NCBI GenBank assembly: GCA_011050235.1
Contig: DRGC01000076.1
Coordinates: 24,834 to 88,833, forward strand
Origin: Phycisphaerae bacterium
GTDB lineage: Bacteria; Planctomycetota; Phycisphaerae; SM23-33
Reading direction: 5' to 3'
Length of the DNA stretch: 64,000 nt
In this document: positions 15,789-27,150 of the stretch, in pieces
Layout of the letters: every line of letters begins with the position of its first letter
How positions within the stretch are numbered: position 1 is the stretch's first letter
Program-made: the position numbers and the translations under genes
Notes under the pieces: model-generated
What the model was told of the DNA's origin: nothing
The model's input: only the letters and a program-made list of their open reading frames with translations
Databases searched by the model: none

Positions 15789-18389
15789 ATGCGTTTAGAC
15801 AAACTGACAGTCAAAGCACAGGAAGCCATGATGACCGCCCAGGGGCTGGCCAGCGAGAAGGGCCACCCCGCCATCGGCCCGCTGCACCTGCTGGCGGCGC
15901 TGCTGGAGTCCGAGGGCGGGCTGACCGTGCCGCTGCTGGCGAAGGTGGGCATTCCCGCCGAGCGGATCGGCGGCGTCGTCGCCTCCGAAATGGACCGCCT
16001 GCCAAGCCAATCCGGCGGGCAGGCGGGCATGGCCATGGACGGCGCGCTCAACGCCGTCTTCACCCGCGCCGAGAAAGAGGCCCGCGACCTGACCGACGAG
16101 TTCACCTCCGTCGAGCATCTGCTGCTGGGCCTGGCCGAGGAACCCTCCACCGCCAAGGACGTGCTGTCGACCCTGGGCGCGTCGCGCGAGGCGATCCTGA
16201 CGGCCATGAAAGATATCCGCGGCTCCCAGCGCGTCGTCGACCAGACGCCCGAGGACAAGTACCAGGCCTTGGAGCGCTACGGCCGCGACCTGTGCGACAT
16301 CGCCCGGGCGGGCAAGCTCGATCCCGTCATCGGCCGCGACGACGAAATCCGCCGCTGCATGCAGGTGCTCAGCCGCCGCAGGAAGAACAACCCCGTGCTG
16401 ATCGGCCTGCCGGGCGTCGGCAAGACGGCCATCGTCGAAGGCCTCGCCCAGCGCATCGTCAACGGCGACGTGCCGACGGGCCTGTCCGGCAAGACCGTCA
16501 TCGCCTTGGACATGGGCTCACTGCTGGCGGGGACGAAGTTCCGCGGCGAGTTCGAGGACCGCCTCAAGGCTGTGCTCAAGGAAGTCACCGAATCCGACGG
16601 GCGGATCATCCTGTTCATCGACGAGCTGCACACCGTCGTCGGGGCCGGGGCGGCCGAGGGGGCTATCTCGGCCGGCAACCTGATCAAACCCGCCCTGGCG
16701 CGCGGCGATCTCCGCTGCATCGGCGCGACCACGCTGGACGAATATCGCAAGCAAGTCGAAAAGGACGCCGCCCTCGAGCGACGCTTCCAGCCGATCGTCG
16801 TCGACGAGCCGAACGTCGAAGACACCATCGCCATCCTTCGCGGCCTGAAGGACCGCTACGACACCCACCACGGTGTCCGGATTCAGGATGCCGCGCTGGT
16901 CTCGGCGGCGGTGATGAGTGAGCGGTACATCACCGATCGATTCCTGCCGGATAAGGCCATCGACCTGATCGATGAGGCCGCCTCGCGCCTGCGGATCGAG
17001 AACGATTCCATGCCCGCCGACATGGACGAGATGAACCGCCGCATCATGCAACTGCAGATCGAGCGCGAAGCCCTCCGCAAGGAGACCGATGACGCCAGCA
17101 AGCAGCGGCTCGTCGAGCTGGAGAAGACGCTCGCCGACCTGCAAAGCGAGTTCGACGCGCTGCACGCCCGCTGGTCGATCGAGCAGGGCGCTCTGCAGGA
17201 GGCCAAGAAGGTCCGTGAGGCCATCGAGGCCAAGCGGACCGAACTGGAGGCCGCCCAGCGCGACGGCGACCTGGAGACGGCCGCCCGTATTCAATACGGC
17301 GAGCTGCGCGAGCTGGAGGCCAAACTCGCCGAGCGGCAGAAGCAGTTCGACGAGGGGCAGGCCGGCGCCGGGAGCATGATCCACGAGGAAGTCACCCCCG
17401 AGCAGATCGCCGATGTCGTGGCCAAGTGGACCCACATCCCGGTGACCAAGCTGATGGAATCGGATCGCGAGAAGCTGCTTCAGATGGAAGACCGCCTCCG
17501 CCGCCGCGTGGTCGGCCAGGACGAGGCCCTGCACGTCGTCAGCGAGGCCGTCCGCCGAAGTCGCGCCGGCCTCAGCGACCGCCGCCGACCCATCGGCAGC
17601 TTTATCTTCCTGGGCCCCACCGGCGTGGGCAAGACCGAGCTGTGCAAGGCCCTGGCGGAGCTATTGTTCGACACCGAAGACGCCATGGTCCGCATCGACA
17701 TGAGCGAGTTCATGGAGCAGCACTCGGTGGCCCGGCTGATCGGGGCGCCTCCGGGCTACGTCGGCTACGAAGAGGGCGGCCGGCTGACCGAGGCCGTTCG
17801 CCGCCGGCCCTACAGCGTGATCCTGTTCGACGAGATCGAAAAGGCCCACGCCGACGTGTTCAACGTCCTGCTGCAGGTCCTCGACGACGGCCGCCTGACC
17901 GACGGGCAGGGCAGGACGGTCGACTTCAAGAACACCATCATTGTGATGACGTCCAACATCGCCAGCCAGTACATCCAGGCCCTCACCGAAAGGCACGCCG
18001 AGCAGTGGGAGATCGACGCCTCGCTCGCCGACGCGCTGAAGCAGCATTTTCGCCCGGAGTTCCTCAACCGAATCGACGAGACCGTGATCTTCCATGCCCT
18101 GACCAAGGAAGACCTCGCCGGCATCGTGGACATTCAACTGGCCGAACTCGCCGAGCGCCTGGACGACCGGCGAATCACCGTCGAGGTGAGCGACGAGGCC
18201 AAGAAGCTGCTCGGCGAGTTGGGCTACGATGCAGCCTTCGGCGCCCGCCCGCTCAAACGTCTCATCCAGCAAAAGATCGACAACGGCCTGGCCAAACGCA
18301 TCCTCGAAGGCGACATCCACGACGGCCAACACGTAACCATAAGCGCCCAAGGCCGGACCTTCACCTTCGACGTCAGAGACGAAGCCTAA
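15789..18389 (+). CDS. clpB: ClpB disaggregase
   Basis: This is an 866-residue Hsp100 chaperone that extracts polypeptides from aggregates together with DnaK. Two Clp N repeats (residues about 1-145) precede AAA1 with Walker [10 protein letters not shown] (about 205-213). The long coiled-coil middle domain at about 400-530 ([20 protein letters not shown] and following) is the feature that separates ClpB from ClpA/ClpC. AAA2 has Walker [10 protein letters not shown] (about 608-616), [20 protein letters not shown] and GYVGYEEGG. No ClpP-binding IGF/LGF loop is evident. Start ATG 15789 has GGGAGG 7 nt upstream. A terminator follows the gene. Confidence 0.97.
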   Translation: MRLDKLTVKAQEAMMTAQGLASEKGHPAIGPLHLLAALLESEGGLTVPLLAKVGIPAERIGGVVASEMDRLPSQSGGQAGMAMDGALNAVFTRAEKEARDLTDEFTSVEHLLLGLAEEPSTAKDVLSTLGASREAILTAMKDIRGSQRVVDQTPEDKYQALERYGRDLCDIARAGKLDPVIGRDDEIRRCMQVLSRRRKNNPVLIGLPGVGKTAIVEGLAQRIVNGDVPTGLSGKTVIALDMGSLLAGTKFRGEFEDRLKAVLKEVTESDGRIILFIDELHTVVGAGAAEGAISAGNLIKPALARGDLRCIGATTLDEYRKQVEKDAALERRFQPIVVDEPNVEDTIAILRGLKDRYDTHHGVRIQDAALVSAAVMSERYITDRFLPDKAIDLIDEAASRLRIENDSMPADMDEMNRRIMQLQIEREALRKETDDASKQRLVELEKTLADLQSEFDALHARWSIEQGALQEAKKVREAIEAKRTELEAAQRDGDLETAARIQYGELRELEAKLAERQKQFDEGQAGAGSMIHEEVTPEQIADVVAKWTHIPVTKLMESDREKLLQMEDRLRRRVVGQDEALHVVSEAVRRSRAGLSDRRRPIGSFIFLGPTGVGKTELCKALAELLFDTEDAMVRIDMSEFMEQHSVARLIGAPPGYVGYEEGGRLTEAVRRRPYSVILFDEIEKAHADVFNVLLQVLDDGRLTDGQGRTVDFKNTIIVMTSNIASQYIQALTERHAEQWEIDASLADALKQHFRPEFLNRIDETVIFHALTKEDLAGIVDIQLAELAERLDDRRITVEVSDEAKKLLGELGYDAAFGARPLKRLIQQKIDNGLAKRILEGDIHDGQHVTISAQGRTFTFDVRDEA

Positions 18390-18409
18390 CCTCCTGCCTC
18401 CTTCTCTCC

Positions 18410-18441
18410 CACGAGCGGGCCACCCCACCGGCCCGCTCGTG
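18410..18441 (+). terminator. Terminator of clpB
   Basis: A perfect 12-bp stem (18410-18421 with 18430-18441) with an 8-nt loop is followed by TTCTT. It sits 20 nt after the clpB stop. Confidence 0.7.
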
Positions 18442-18482
18442 TTCTTGCGCAGAGATAACGACCGACCTGGCGCGCTGAGCAG

Positions 18483-18513
18483 AAAAAGGTGGCGGGACAG
18501 GAGCCCCGCCACC
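18483..18513 (-). terminator. Terminator of the minus-strand UroD-like gene
   Basis: GGTGGCGGG (18488-18496) pairs with CCCGCCACC (18505-18513). Read on the minus strand, the hairpin is followed by TTTTT (complement of 18483-18487) and lies just past the stop of the gene ending at 18520. Confidence 0.75.
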
Positions 18514-18519
18514 CGGAGG

Positions 18520-19629
18520 TCACGGTTTGAATTCATTGATCACCGAATCGATCTTGTCGGCGGGGCAGGTGATGTCCAGGGCGAAGCGGCCTTGGTTTAG
18601 GTGGGGGCGGTAGGCGTCTAGTTCGTCGTAGAGGATTTGGTCGGGGAAGATGGGCGTTTGGCGCGAGGCGGCCAGCAGGTTGTCTCTGGCGGCGGGTGGG
18701 CCGGCGAGGATGTCGCTGACGCGAGGGCAGTTGGGGTCGGCGTTGAAGTGCTGGAGGCAGATCCCGGGCGTCTTGGCGACCTGGTCGACCTGATAGAGGC
18801 CCTTGGTGTGGTTGTGGAAGAACCCGCCGCCCGTCGACGTAAACAGGCGTCCGGTGTAAGGCTGTTCGAACTCGAGCATCATCTCACGGCTGATCAAGGC
18901 GACGGGGTCGCCGTTGACCCATACGCCGCCGGGCGGCATGACAAACCCCATGTGGCCGACGCCCCAGTCGTCGGGGGCCTGAATGGTTTGGGCGAGCGAG
19001 TTCTCGATGGCCAGTTCGCAATCGACGCACCAGTCGGTCAGGGCCTTGACGCGGTCGGGGGCTGTGTACATCTCCAGAAAGAGCTCATTGCCGCGGATGC
19101 CGTTGGCTGCATCCAGCGGCGAGCGATGCCAGAAGGGCAGGAAGTGGAAGTCCCCGTCCCAGGCCTCCCACAGAAGCTGGTTCAACGAGCGGAACATCTC
19201 GAACCAGCGATTGTCGGGGGTAGCTGGCAGGGCATCGATCCGGTCCCACGTCAGATTGCAGTCCAGCCACCACGACCCTTCCAGCCGAGGCTCGATACCG
19301 GTCATGACTGCCGTCTGGATGCCGATATCGAAATGCACCGCAACGATGTGCGGAAGATCATCATCGACCAATTCATCCCGCCACCGCCAATAGCGACGAC
19401 AGTCGGCCACGGTCTTGCGGACCATGGCCTCCAGCGCCGCATGATCGGGCAGTTGGCCATCGTTGGCGAGGTAGTAGGCGTTAACCTGCGGGGGCAATTG
19501 CTCGACAGCCGGCGCGTCGGGCTGCGGGTCGGCGCCCCAGACAAACACAAGCCGCTCGCCGGGCGTGTTGCCGGCGAAGAAGCGCCGCTGCCGCTCGATG
19601 ATCTCCATGTTCCGCGCGTTCGATGACAT
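18520..19629 (-). CDS. Uroporphyrinogen-decarboxylase-like (URO-D superfamily) protein
   Basis: This 369-residue protein resembles the URO-D/methyltransferase TIM-barrel group common in planctomycetes. Visible pieces are IERQRRFFAGNTPGERLVFV near the start, GWSxxx-like DWGVGHMGFVMPPGG, QHFNADPNCP and the C-terminal LDITCPADKIDSVINEF. The true HemE signature near the N-terminus (R-Q-A-G-R) is absent, so haem synthesis is unlikely. Corrinoid-dependent methyl transfer or an uncharacterised sugar/metabolite role is possible. I set the start at 19629 (MSSNARN) because a longer frame to 19734 would translate a palindromic repeat found again at 19965-19996. Confidence 0.65.
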   Translation of the reverse strand: MSSNARNMEIIERQRRFFAGNTPGERLVFVWGADPQPDAPAVEQLPPQVNAYYLANDGQLPDHAALEAMVRKTVADCRRYWRWRDELVDDDLPHIVAVHFDIGIQTAVMTGIEPRLEGSWWLDCNLTWDRIDALPATPDNRWFEMFRSLNQLLWEAWDGDFHFLPFWHRSPLDAANGIRGNELFLEMYTAPDRVKALTDWCVDCELAIENSLAQTIQAPDDWGVGHMGFVMPPGGVWVNGDPVALISREMMLEFEQPYTGRLFTSTGGGFFHNHTKGLYQVDQVAKTPGICLQHFNADPNCPRVSDILAGPPAARDNLLAASRQTPIFPDQILYDELDAYRPHLNQGRFALDITCPADKIDSVINEFKP

Positions 19630-19639
19630 GTCAGTAGGG

Positions 19640-19996
19640 CGTGCAATCCCGACGTACGTCGGGACACGCGGGTCGGCTGAAATCAGATAACCAATTGTCC
19701 GCGAAGCATACCCCAGAGCCCGGTCGGGCTCCACGGAAGTCTTAGGCAGCAGACAAGATGTTCAAACCACGGGTGCCACGCTTCCACTTGTGGAAGCGTG
19801 CCTTATCGGATCGACGGTCGTCACACACACGCTTCTGCAACCTGCCTGCGGTAGGCAGGGCAGAAGCGTGGCACCCGACGGGGAAGAAACGAGTTGGGGC
19901 GAAATCCCATGGGCGCCGCGGGTAGAACTCGCTGTTGATTGTCACGCGCTCTCGGCCCGCAGGCCGTGCGATCCCGACGTACGTCGGGACACGCGG
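19640..19996. repeat. Compound cluster of nested palindromic repeats
   Basis: Two copies of a 32-bp sequence (19640-19671 and 19965-19996), each centred on the palindrome CCCGACGTACGTCGGG, bracket the cluster. Inside, CGGGTGCCACGCTTC (19770-19784) and its exact complement (19863-19877) form an inverted repeat. Nested in this are an 11-bp hairpin at 19777-19800 with a 2-nt loop, and a second hairpin 19828-19870 whose loop contains CCTGCCT/AGGCAGG. No gene is visible in this 399-nt gap. Confidence 0.85.
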
Positions 19997-20028
19997 AATC
20001 GCCTTGTGCGTAACGAATTGCTTGTCAG

Positions 20029-21099
20029 CTAGGGATTGGACAACTCGCCGCCAGATGATCCGGCGTCCAATTCCGTTAGCGGCGTGACCTTGCCGTCTTC
20101 GCTAAGAAACGGAGCGGTTATGATCTCTTGGAATCTGCTTCCGTTCTCTGCTCTGTCTGCCGGCAGAGACACGCGGATGCCATAGTAGAACATACCATCC
20201 CGCCAGATCGTCTGATCGGGAAGCTGCACGCGCACGCTCTCGCCTGGGTCGAGGCGATAGAATGGCCATGGTGCCGCTGCCTTCAGTTGAAGGGACCGAC
20301 CTGTATCCGACGTGTGTCTCCAGTGGCCCTTAGAAGCCACCCACATGTGGACCTTGCAGTTCGGAACCAGCGGCCGATCTGGCAATGGCGTGTCTTCTTC
20401 CTCGCTCGGATTGGCGAACGGGACTTCAATCGGAACCAAGAAGTTATTGGTCAGCGTAGCCAGATTCGTCGCCTCGCCTGCGCCAGTGGCACGTACGACC
20501 CATGCCTGCGGCAAGCGGGCATGCGCCGCGATGATTCCCTGAAAATCAGCCTCGATAACGTCAAAAGACACAGCCTCGGACACCACATCCCCCATCTCCG
20601 ACAGCGGCAGTCCGGCGATCGTATAACCCTCTGCGGGCAAGATAACCTGCACCTCATACCGGCCGGCAGATAGCTTGCCGAACAATTGCCTGAGATCCAC
20701 GCCAAACCGCATTACCTCGGCGCTCTCCCCGGCGGGAACCGCTCCACGGTAGAACAAGTGGTCGGTATCTTGGTGAAACACCAGCTCGCGTTCAAGTCGG
20801 TCTGCCTGCGGAGTTATCAGGGCGATTCGGATGGGCGCCTTGTCAGGATCGAGTCGGAACCGGATTCGTCGCGGGGAGTTACTGAAGAGAACTATCTGCA
20901 GATAAGGTGAATCGACCGTTGTCACAGGCCCGTTAAGGGCTGTAGCCCATCTCAACATTCCATCCGTGGCCGAACTGCTATCGGACCGATCGCTCCTGCA
21001 ACCGGCAACGCCCACCACGGTCATGAGCGCAACCAGGATTGCCTGGCCGCCCACTGTTCCCATCATCCAGCCCGTTCGGCACAACGTTCGCTTGGTCAT
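20029..21099 (-). CDS. Predicted lipoprotein, paralogue of the upstream neighbour
   Basis: This is a 356-residue protein of unknown function. The signal sequence ends in a lipobox (VVGVAGC, Cys34), so it should be a membrane-anchored lipoprotein. Its middle shares DKAPIRIALITPQ, LFGKLSAGRYEVQVILPAEG and YTIAGLPLSEMGD with the adjacent gene at 21173-22261, and both end in a region with DLPDRT/QLPDQT followed by DGxxYYGI. The beta-rich pattern suggests an immunoglobulin-like extracellular fold. The pair probably arose by tandem duplication. Neither is recognisable as a named family. Confidence 0.65.
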   Translation of the reverse strand: MTKRTLCRTGWMMGTVGGQAILVALMTVVGVAGCRSDRSDSSSATDGMLRWATALNGPVTTVDSPYLQIVLFSNSPRRIRFRLDPDKAPIRIALITPQADRLERELVFHQDTDHLFYRGAVPAGESAEVMRFGVDLRQLFGKLSAGRYEVQVILPAEGYTIAGLPLSEMGDVVSEAVSFDVIEADFQGIIAAHARLPQAWVVRATGAGEATNLATLTNNFLVPIEVPFANPSEEEDTPLPDRPLVPNCKVHMWVASKGHWRHTSDTGRSLQLKAAAPWPFYRLDPGESVRVQLPDQTIWRDGMFYYGIRVSLPADRAENGSRFQEIITAPFLSEDGKVTPLTELDAGSSGGELSNP

Positions 21100-21172
21100 C
21101 TCTTCAATAGCCCTTGCCCTTGCTTCAATTCCACGCCCACAACCATTATTGTCGCCCTATCCACATCCGAGC

Positions 21173-22261
21173 TCAATCGCCTGGCTCATGCTCGTCTGCT
21201 CCGCGCAACGCCGCGATCCTGCCCCCCTCTACGACGAAAGGCATACCGGTGAGCCGGTGAGACCTGTCAGACATGCCTTCCCTCTCTTGGAAGACAAGGA
21301 CGTCATAGCAGTAGATGCCGTCCTGTAAGGTCCGATCAGGAAGGTCGATCGTCATGGACTCCGAGGGGGCCAAGCTCCGCATCGACCAACCATCGTCCTG
21401 CAGGAGTCGCGCCGATAACGCAACGTCCATGGGCATGCCACCCCCCATCAAATGCGTAGTGGCCCAGTCGCCAGTGGCACGCCACGCCAAGACATGGCCG
21501 TACGGGACCACAACTACTTCATCGGCCGTCTCGTCAGCATTGGCATTCTTGTGCTTGAACGGAACGAGAACGGTGAAGGGCAAGCCATTTGTCAGGAGTG
21601 CCGTTCCGTTGTCGCCACGCGTCAGGCAAGAGCCAAGCGGGAGTTCACGTGACCTGGCTTCCAGCAGCCGTGCTCGGGCATCAAGAATCACTGTTTCGTC
21701 CGGATCAACGATTTCAAAGGCGAACTCGCTGGAGCTTATGTCCGCTTGCGAGGACTCCGGCAGCCCCGTGATGGCATAGCCGCCCGCCGGCAGGACTACC
21801 TGCACGGTGTACCGCCCAGGCTGTAGCTTGCCGAACAACTCCTTCAAGTCGATTTCAATGTCGACGCGCCCCGTCCCTCGCGCCCATCGAAACAAGTGAC
21901 AATCCCGATACCAGACCAACTCGTGTTCGACTGCGGCTCCGGTGTCGGCTCTTGTCAGGACGATCCGAATGGGCGCACGTTCTGGATAGAGGTCCAGGAG
22001 AGCCTTCTGGCTGGACATGCGGAGCAACATCCCCCGCAGCAGCAGCGTGTCAACGCTCGTGGCGTCTGGCCACATCGTGACGGTCCAGCTCATGCCCGAC
22101 TGCACGGGGCTGCCTTGTGAACGAGATCGGCCGAAGTCCGGCGGGGAGTCGCCGGCCGAGTCCGCGGCTCCTTCTCCCCAAGCAACAGGATGGGCCAATG
22201 TGAAGACAGCCAAGCCGCAAGCTAAGGTGACGCAACCGGTCATGACCAACGATCTCAGCAT
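21173..22261 (-). CDS. Secreted protein of unknown function, tandem paralogue
   Basis: This is a 362-residue protein with an N-terminal signal peptide (VTLACGLAVFTLAHPVAWG) and no lipobox. It shares the core ERAPIRIVLTRADTG, ELFGKLQPGRYTVQVVLPAG and YAITGLPESSQAD with the gene 73 nt downstream, so one member of the pair is lipidated and the other soluble or periplasmic. AAGGGAG lies about 6 nt before ATG 22261, which is why I prefer it to a longer in-frame start. No catalytic motif is seen. Confidence 0.65.
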   Translation of the reverse strand: MLRSLVMTGCVTLACGLAVFTLAHPVAWGEGAADSAGDSPPDFGRSRSQGSPVQSGMSWTVTMWPDATSVDTLLLRGMLLRMSSQKALLDLYPERAPIRIVLTRADTGAAVEHELVWYRDCHLFRWARGTGRVDIEIDLKELFGKLQPGRYTVQVVLPAGGYAITGLPESSQADISSSEFAFEIVDPDETVILDARARLLEARSRELPLGSCLTRGDNGTALLTNGLPFTVLVPFKHKNANADETADEVVVVPYGHVLAWRATGDWATTHLMGGGMPMDVALSARLLQDDGWSMRSLAPSESMTIDLPDRTLQDGIYCYDVLVFQEREGMSDRSHRLTGMPFVVEGGRIAALRGADEHEPGD

Positions 22262-22497
22262 AGCATGCTCCCTTTCAATCTCAGACGCACGGGGCAGCAA
22301 ATAGTTCCGCCATTTGTCGACATTGAGGTTCGCAGGCAGGCAGTTCTACTGCAGATCGAATCATCTGGCAATCCGGACGTGTCGCTCTGCGCGAACAATC
22401 TGCCTGGCGGACAATATGCTTCATCGGGCGGTCAGGAAGCGGTGGGCGGGACAGGAGCCTCGCCGCCGGAGATGCCCGTTGTTCCGTCGCCGCTGAT

Positions 22498-24483
<1,986 letters not shown>

Positions 24484-24709
24484 GAACGAAATCCTTCTGT
24501 TTGTCTGGCTCCAATGCGGCCCTTGGGGACCATGGAAGTACAGCGCATCGGCCGCATCGTCAATGCGAAGTTCTCCACCGTCATCCGGGCCGGCCGGGCG
24601 GCGGTGTGAGGCGCCTGTCAACAGGGGCGTCGCGTCCCAACGGTGGGCCCGCTCTCCGGCGACCCGAAAAAAAATATTAAATACCCTTGAACTTTAGGGC
24701 CTAGTACGG

Positions 24710-24737
24710 CAAAGTACTTTGTAGTGCAAAGTATAAT
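24710..24737 (+). promoter_or_regulatory. Promoter and candidate operator of the membrane/CreD-like operon
   Basis: TATAAT (24732-24737) has two overlapping symmetric sites directly upstream: the palindrome CAAAGTACTTTG (24710-24721) and ACTTTG-N5-CAAAGT (24716-24732), the latter running into the -10. This is the layout of a repressor site covering a promoter. The small winged-helix regulator encoded at 25470 is the obvious candidate binder. The rest of the gap 24484-24809 is A-rich near 24668 with no gene. Confidence 0.6.
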
Positions 24738-24809
24738 CGGCTTGGCCGGTCGCTCCGGCGGGATGGCCCGTGTGGCGAGCGAATGCGGCGGGGGCTGGGA
24801 GATGGACCG

Positions 24810-25460
24810 ATGGACGCGAACAAAGCGGCAGAAGAACTGACAGTCATCCGGCAGTTGATGGAGCGGCCCATTCGGTTTTCTACGATGAGCGGGCTGGCGG
24901 CGATCCAGGCGGGCCTGTGGGCGGCAGCCGGGCTGGTGGGGGACTGGCTGGTATTCTCCAGATGCTCCGACGGAAATACGGCGCTGCTGCTCAGTATTGG
25001 TGTGTGGGCGGCCGTGTTCGTGCTGGCGTGTGCGGGGGTCATCGTGCTGACCCGCCGGCGAGAACGCCGGCAGGGCATGCCGTTCTGGTCGCCGGTGAAG
25101 CGACGGATCCTGTCGACGATTCTGCCGCCCTTCATAGCGGCGATGGGGCTGACGGCGGCGATTTGCGTTCGCTTCTTCCTGGCCGGTAGCCGGCCGGGCG
25201 TGCCCATGTGGCAATGGGACTGGTCGTTGGCCCAAGGGTTCCTGATCCCGGCGATCTGGATGCTGTTCTACGGCGTGACGCTCTGGCAGTTGGGCCAGTT
25301 CAGCCCGGTGGAAGTGAGGGTGTTGGGCGCAGCCTTTATCGCAGCCGGCCTGGCGACGGCGCTGCTGTGGCAGTGGCAGCCCTATTGGACCATGGGCATC
25401 GCGTTCGGCGGATTCCATATTGTCTACGGGATTGTCGTGTGGATTCGACACGGCGGGTAG
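24810..25460 (+). CDS. Polytopic membrane protein of unknown function
   Basis: This is a 216-residue protein with a short cytoplasmic N-terminus (MDANKAAEELTVIRQLME) and about five to six membrane helices: GLAAIQAGLWAAAGLVGDW, SIGVWAAVFVLACAGVIVL, TILPPFIAAMGLTAAICV, LIPAIWMLFYGVTLW, LGAAFIAAGLATALL and AFGGFHIVYGIVVW. A basic loop RRRERRQG lies between helices 2 and 3. It is followed 9 nt later by a small regulator and then a CreD-like gene, forming a three-gene unit. I recognise the arrangement but not a defined function. Confidence 0.75.
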   Translation: MDANKAAEELTVIRQLMERPIRFSTMSGLAAIQAGLWAAAGLVGDWLVFSRCSDGNTALLLSIGVWAAVFVLACAGVIVLTRRRERRQGMPFWSPVKRRILSTILPPFIAAMGLTAAICVRFFLAGSRPGVPMWQWDWSLAQGFLIPAIWMLFYGVTLWQLGQFSPVEVRVLGAAFIAAGLATALLWQWQPYWTMGIAFGGFHIVYGIVVWIRHGG

Positions 25461-25469
25461 AGGCGGCAC

Positions 25470-25775
25470 GTGGCTGACAAGCAGTTACATGACCGAATCG
25501 ATGAGACGATTCACCAGCGCACGCGGCTGGCGATCATGGTGACGTTGGCCGGCGTGGGATCGCTGGAGTTCAACGGCCTGAAGGGCCAGTTGGGGCTGAG
25601 CGATGGCAACCTGTCGACCCACGCCGGGGCGTTGGAGCGGGCGGGCTTTGTGAAGATCATCAAACGCTTCCGCGGGCGAAAGCCGCAGACGACGCTGGCC
25701 ATAACAGCCAAAGGGCGCAAGGCCCTGACGAACTACATCAACCTGTTGCAGGGCATTTTGAGCGAGGCCACATAG
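25470..25775 (+). CDS. Winged-helix transcriptional regulator
   Basis: This is a 101-residue one-domain DNA-binding protein starting with GTG. It reads as a winged helix: RTRLAIMVTLAGVGSLEFN (helix 1), LKGQLGLSDGNLSTHAGALE (helix-turn-helix), then the wing GFVKIIKRFRGRKPQTTLAIT and a C-terminal helix that likely dimerises. It belongs to the ArsR/MarR-like group of short regulators found next to membrane proteins. With no effector domain, it may sense by dimerisation or a small ligand. The candidate operator at 24710-24732 upstream of its own operon suggests autoregulation. Confidence 0.85.
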   Translation: MADKQLHDRIDETIHQRTRLAIMVTLAGVGSLEFNGLKGQLGLSDGNLSTHAGALERAGFVKIIKRFRGRKPQTTLAITAKGRKALTNYINLLQGILSEAT

Positions 25776-25802
25776 CCTCGAAACAATCAAAGGAGCATGA
25801 CC

Positions 25803-27125
25803 ATGAAAGTTCTAAGATTCATAGCTATCATCATGATCTTCGGAGGCGTCAGCGCAGCCTGGCTGGCGCTTGGCACCACGATGTGGGCTCGCACGGAAGA
25901 CCTGGATCACACGCTCTCCCAGGAAATGCGGAGCCTCTGGGGGCCGGAGACACTGATGCAGACGTCCCCCTATGTGGCCGACAAAGGCGACGCGAAACGC
26001 ACCGACGCGGGGGCGGCGGCGCCGTCGTCGAGCACGATCACGGTCGATATTACACACGACAGCCGCTACAAAGGACTGCTGTGGTTCAGCACGTTCTCGG
26101 TGGTCTTCGACGGGACGTATAGCTTCGATGCCGTCAGCGCCTTCAGCGCCGGCAGCGGCGCGTTCATCTGCGAGTTGCCTCGTGGCGTTACGGGCTACGA
26201 CGGTCTGTCGGTCGAGCTTAACGGTGTCGCCCAGAGCATCCCCATCAGCCAGATCTCCAGCGGCCGAATTACCCTTTCGGTGGATCGGTCGGTCGCCGCT
26301 ACCGTGCGTGTTCACTACGTGACCAAGGGCCAGGACGTCTGGCTGTATAGCCCGAGCGGGGCATCCATGGGTGGGGGATCCAGGGGCGAAGGCCTATGGG
26401 GACCCGATGACGGCGACATGGTCCCCTCGGGCAAGTCGCTGGTTTCCTTGGCGGATTTCTCGCTGACGGTCAATACGAACTTCGCGAACATCGATTATCC
26501 CCGCGGCACGCTCAGCCCCAACACGCCCGCGTCGAGCAATAACGGTGGCGTCACGGCCGTGTGGAGCTTTGACAACGCCCTGACCAAGCAGGGCATGGGC
26601 ATTGTCATGCCCCGTCGCCCCAATGCAGGGCCGATCGCCATGCGGATGAGCCTGTTCGCGCCGGTGAGCCTGTTCTTCTTCTTCGCCATATTGTTCACGG
26701 TCGTGGTGCTCAAGAAGATTCCGCTGCATCCGATGCACTACTTGTTCGTGGCGGCGGCGTTCTTTGCGTTCCATGTCCTGCTGGCCTATCTGGTCGACAA
26801 GATATCGATCCACACGGGCTTTTGGATCTGCGCAGCCGTTTCTGTACTGCTGGTCGTCAGCTACATGAGACTGGTGGCGGGCGCTGGGTTCGCCGTGATC
26901 TATGTGGGGGCGGCCCAGTTGGTGTACCTGGTGGGCTTCTCGTACGCGTTCTTCTACCCGGGCTGGACGGGCCTGTCCGTCATTGTGGCGGCGGTGATCA
27001 CCCTGTTTGTGCTGATGCAGTGCACGGGGCGGCTGGACTGGTTCAAGGTGTTCGGCCGGGGGAACGGCCCCACGTCCCCGCCGGCGCCGCCGCGCGTTGC
27101 CCCCGATGGCACAGGCGCCGCGTAG
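25803..27125 (+). CDS. CreD-like inner-membrane protein
   Basis: This is a 440-residue protein with an N-terminal membrane helix (FIAIIMIFGGVSAAWLALG), a large periplasmic beta-rich region to about residue 275, and five C-terminal helices (LFFFFAILFTVVVLK, YLFVAAAFFAFHVLLAYL, FWICAAVSVLLVVSYMRL, VIYVGAAQLVYLVGFSYAFF, LSVIVAAVITLFVLMQ). The tail GRLDWFKVFGR and the LHPMHYLFVAAAFFAFHVLL stretch match the CreD family. CreD is linked to envelope stress and colicin tolerance in enterobacteria, but here the CreBC two-component pair is replaced by a winged-helix regulator. ATG 25803 is chosen because AGGAG sits 7 nt before it; ATG 25797 is too close. Confidence 0.8.
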   Translation: MKVLRFIAIIMIFGGVSAAWLALGTTMWARTEDLDHTLSQEMRSLWGPETLMQTSPYVADKGDAKRTDAGAAAPSSSTITVDITHDSRYKGLLWFSTFSVVFDGTYSFDAVSAFSAGSGAFICELPRGVTGYDGLSVELNGVAQSIPISQISSGRITLSVDRSVAATVRVHYVTKGQDVWLYSPSGASMGGGSRGEGLWGPDDGDMVPSGKSLVSLADFSLTVNTNFANIDYPRGTLSPNTPASSNNGGVTAVWSFDNALTKQGMGIVMPRRPNAGPIAMRMSLFAPVSLFFFFAILFTVVVLKKIPLHPMHYLFVAAAFFAFHVLLAYLVDKISIHTGFWICAAVSVLLVVSYMRLVAGAGFAVIYVGAAQLVYLVGFSYAFFYPGWTGLSVIVAAVITLFVLMQCTGRLDWFKVFGRGNGPTSPPAPPRVAPDGTGAA

Positions 27126-27150
27126 GTGGGCGGCCGAACCGAGGTGAACG

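Noticed and set aside
18520..19629. HemE (uroporphyrinogen decarboxylase proper)
   Set aside because: The N-terminal R-Q-A-G-R-type substrate motif is missing, so only superfamily membership is supported.
22437..22475. Sequence resembling the terminator at 18483-18513
   Set aside because: Pairing is imperfect and there is no T-tract on either strand, so I did not call a terminator.
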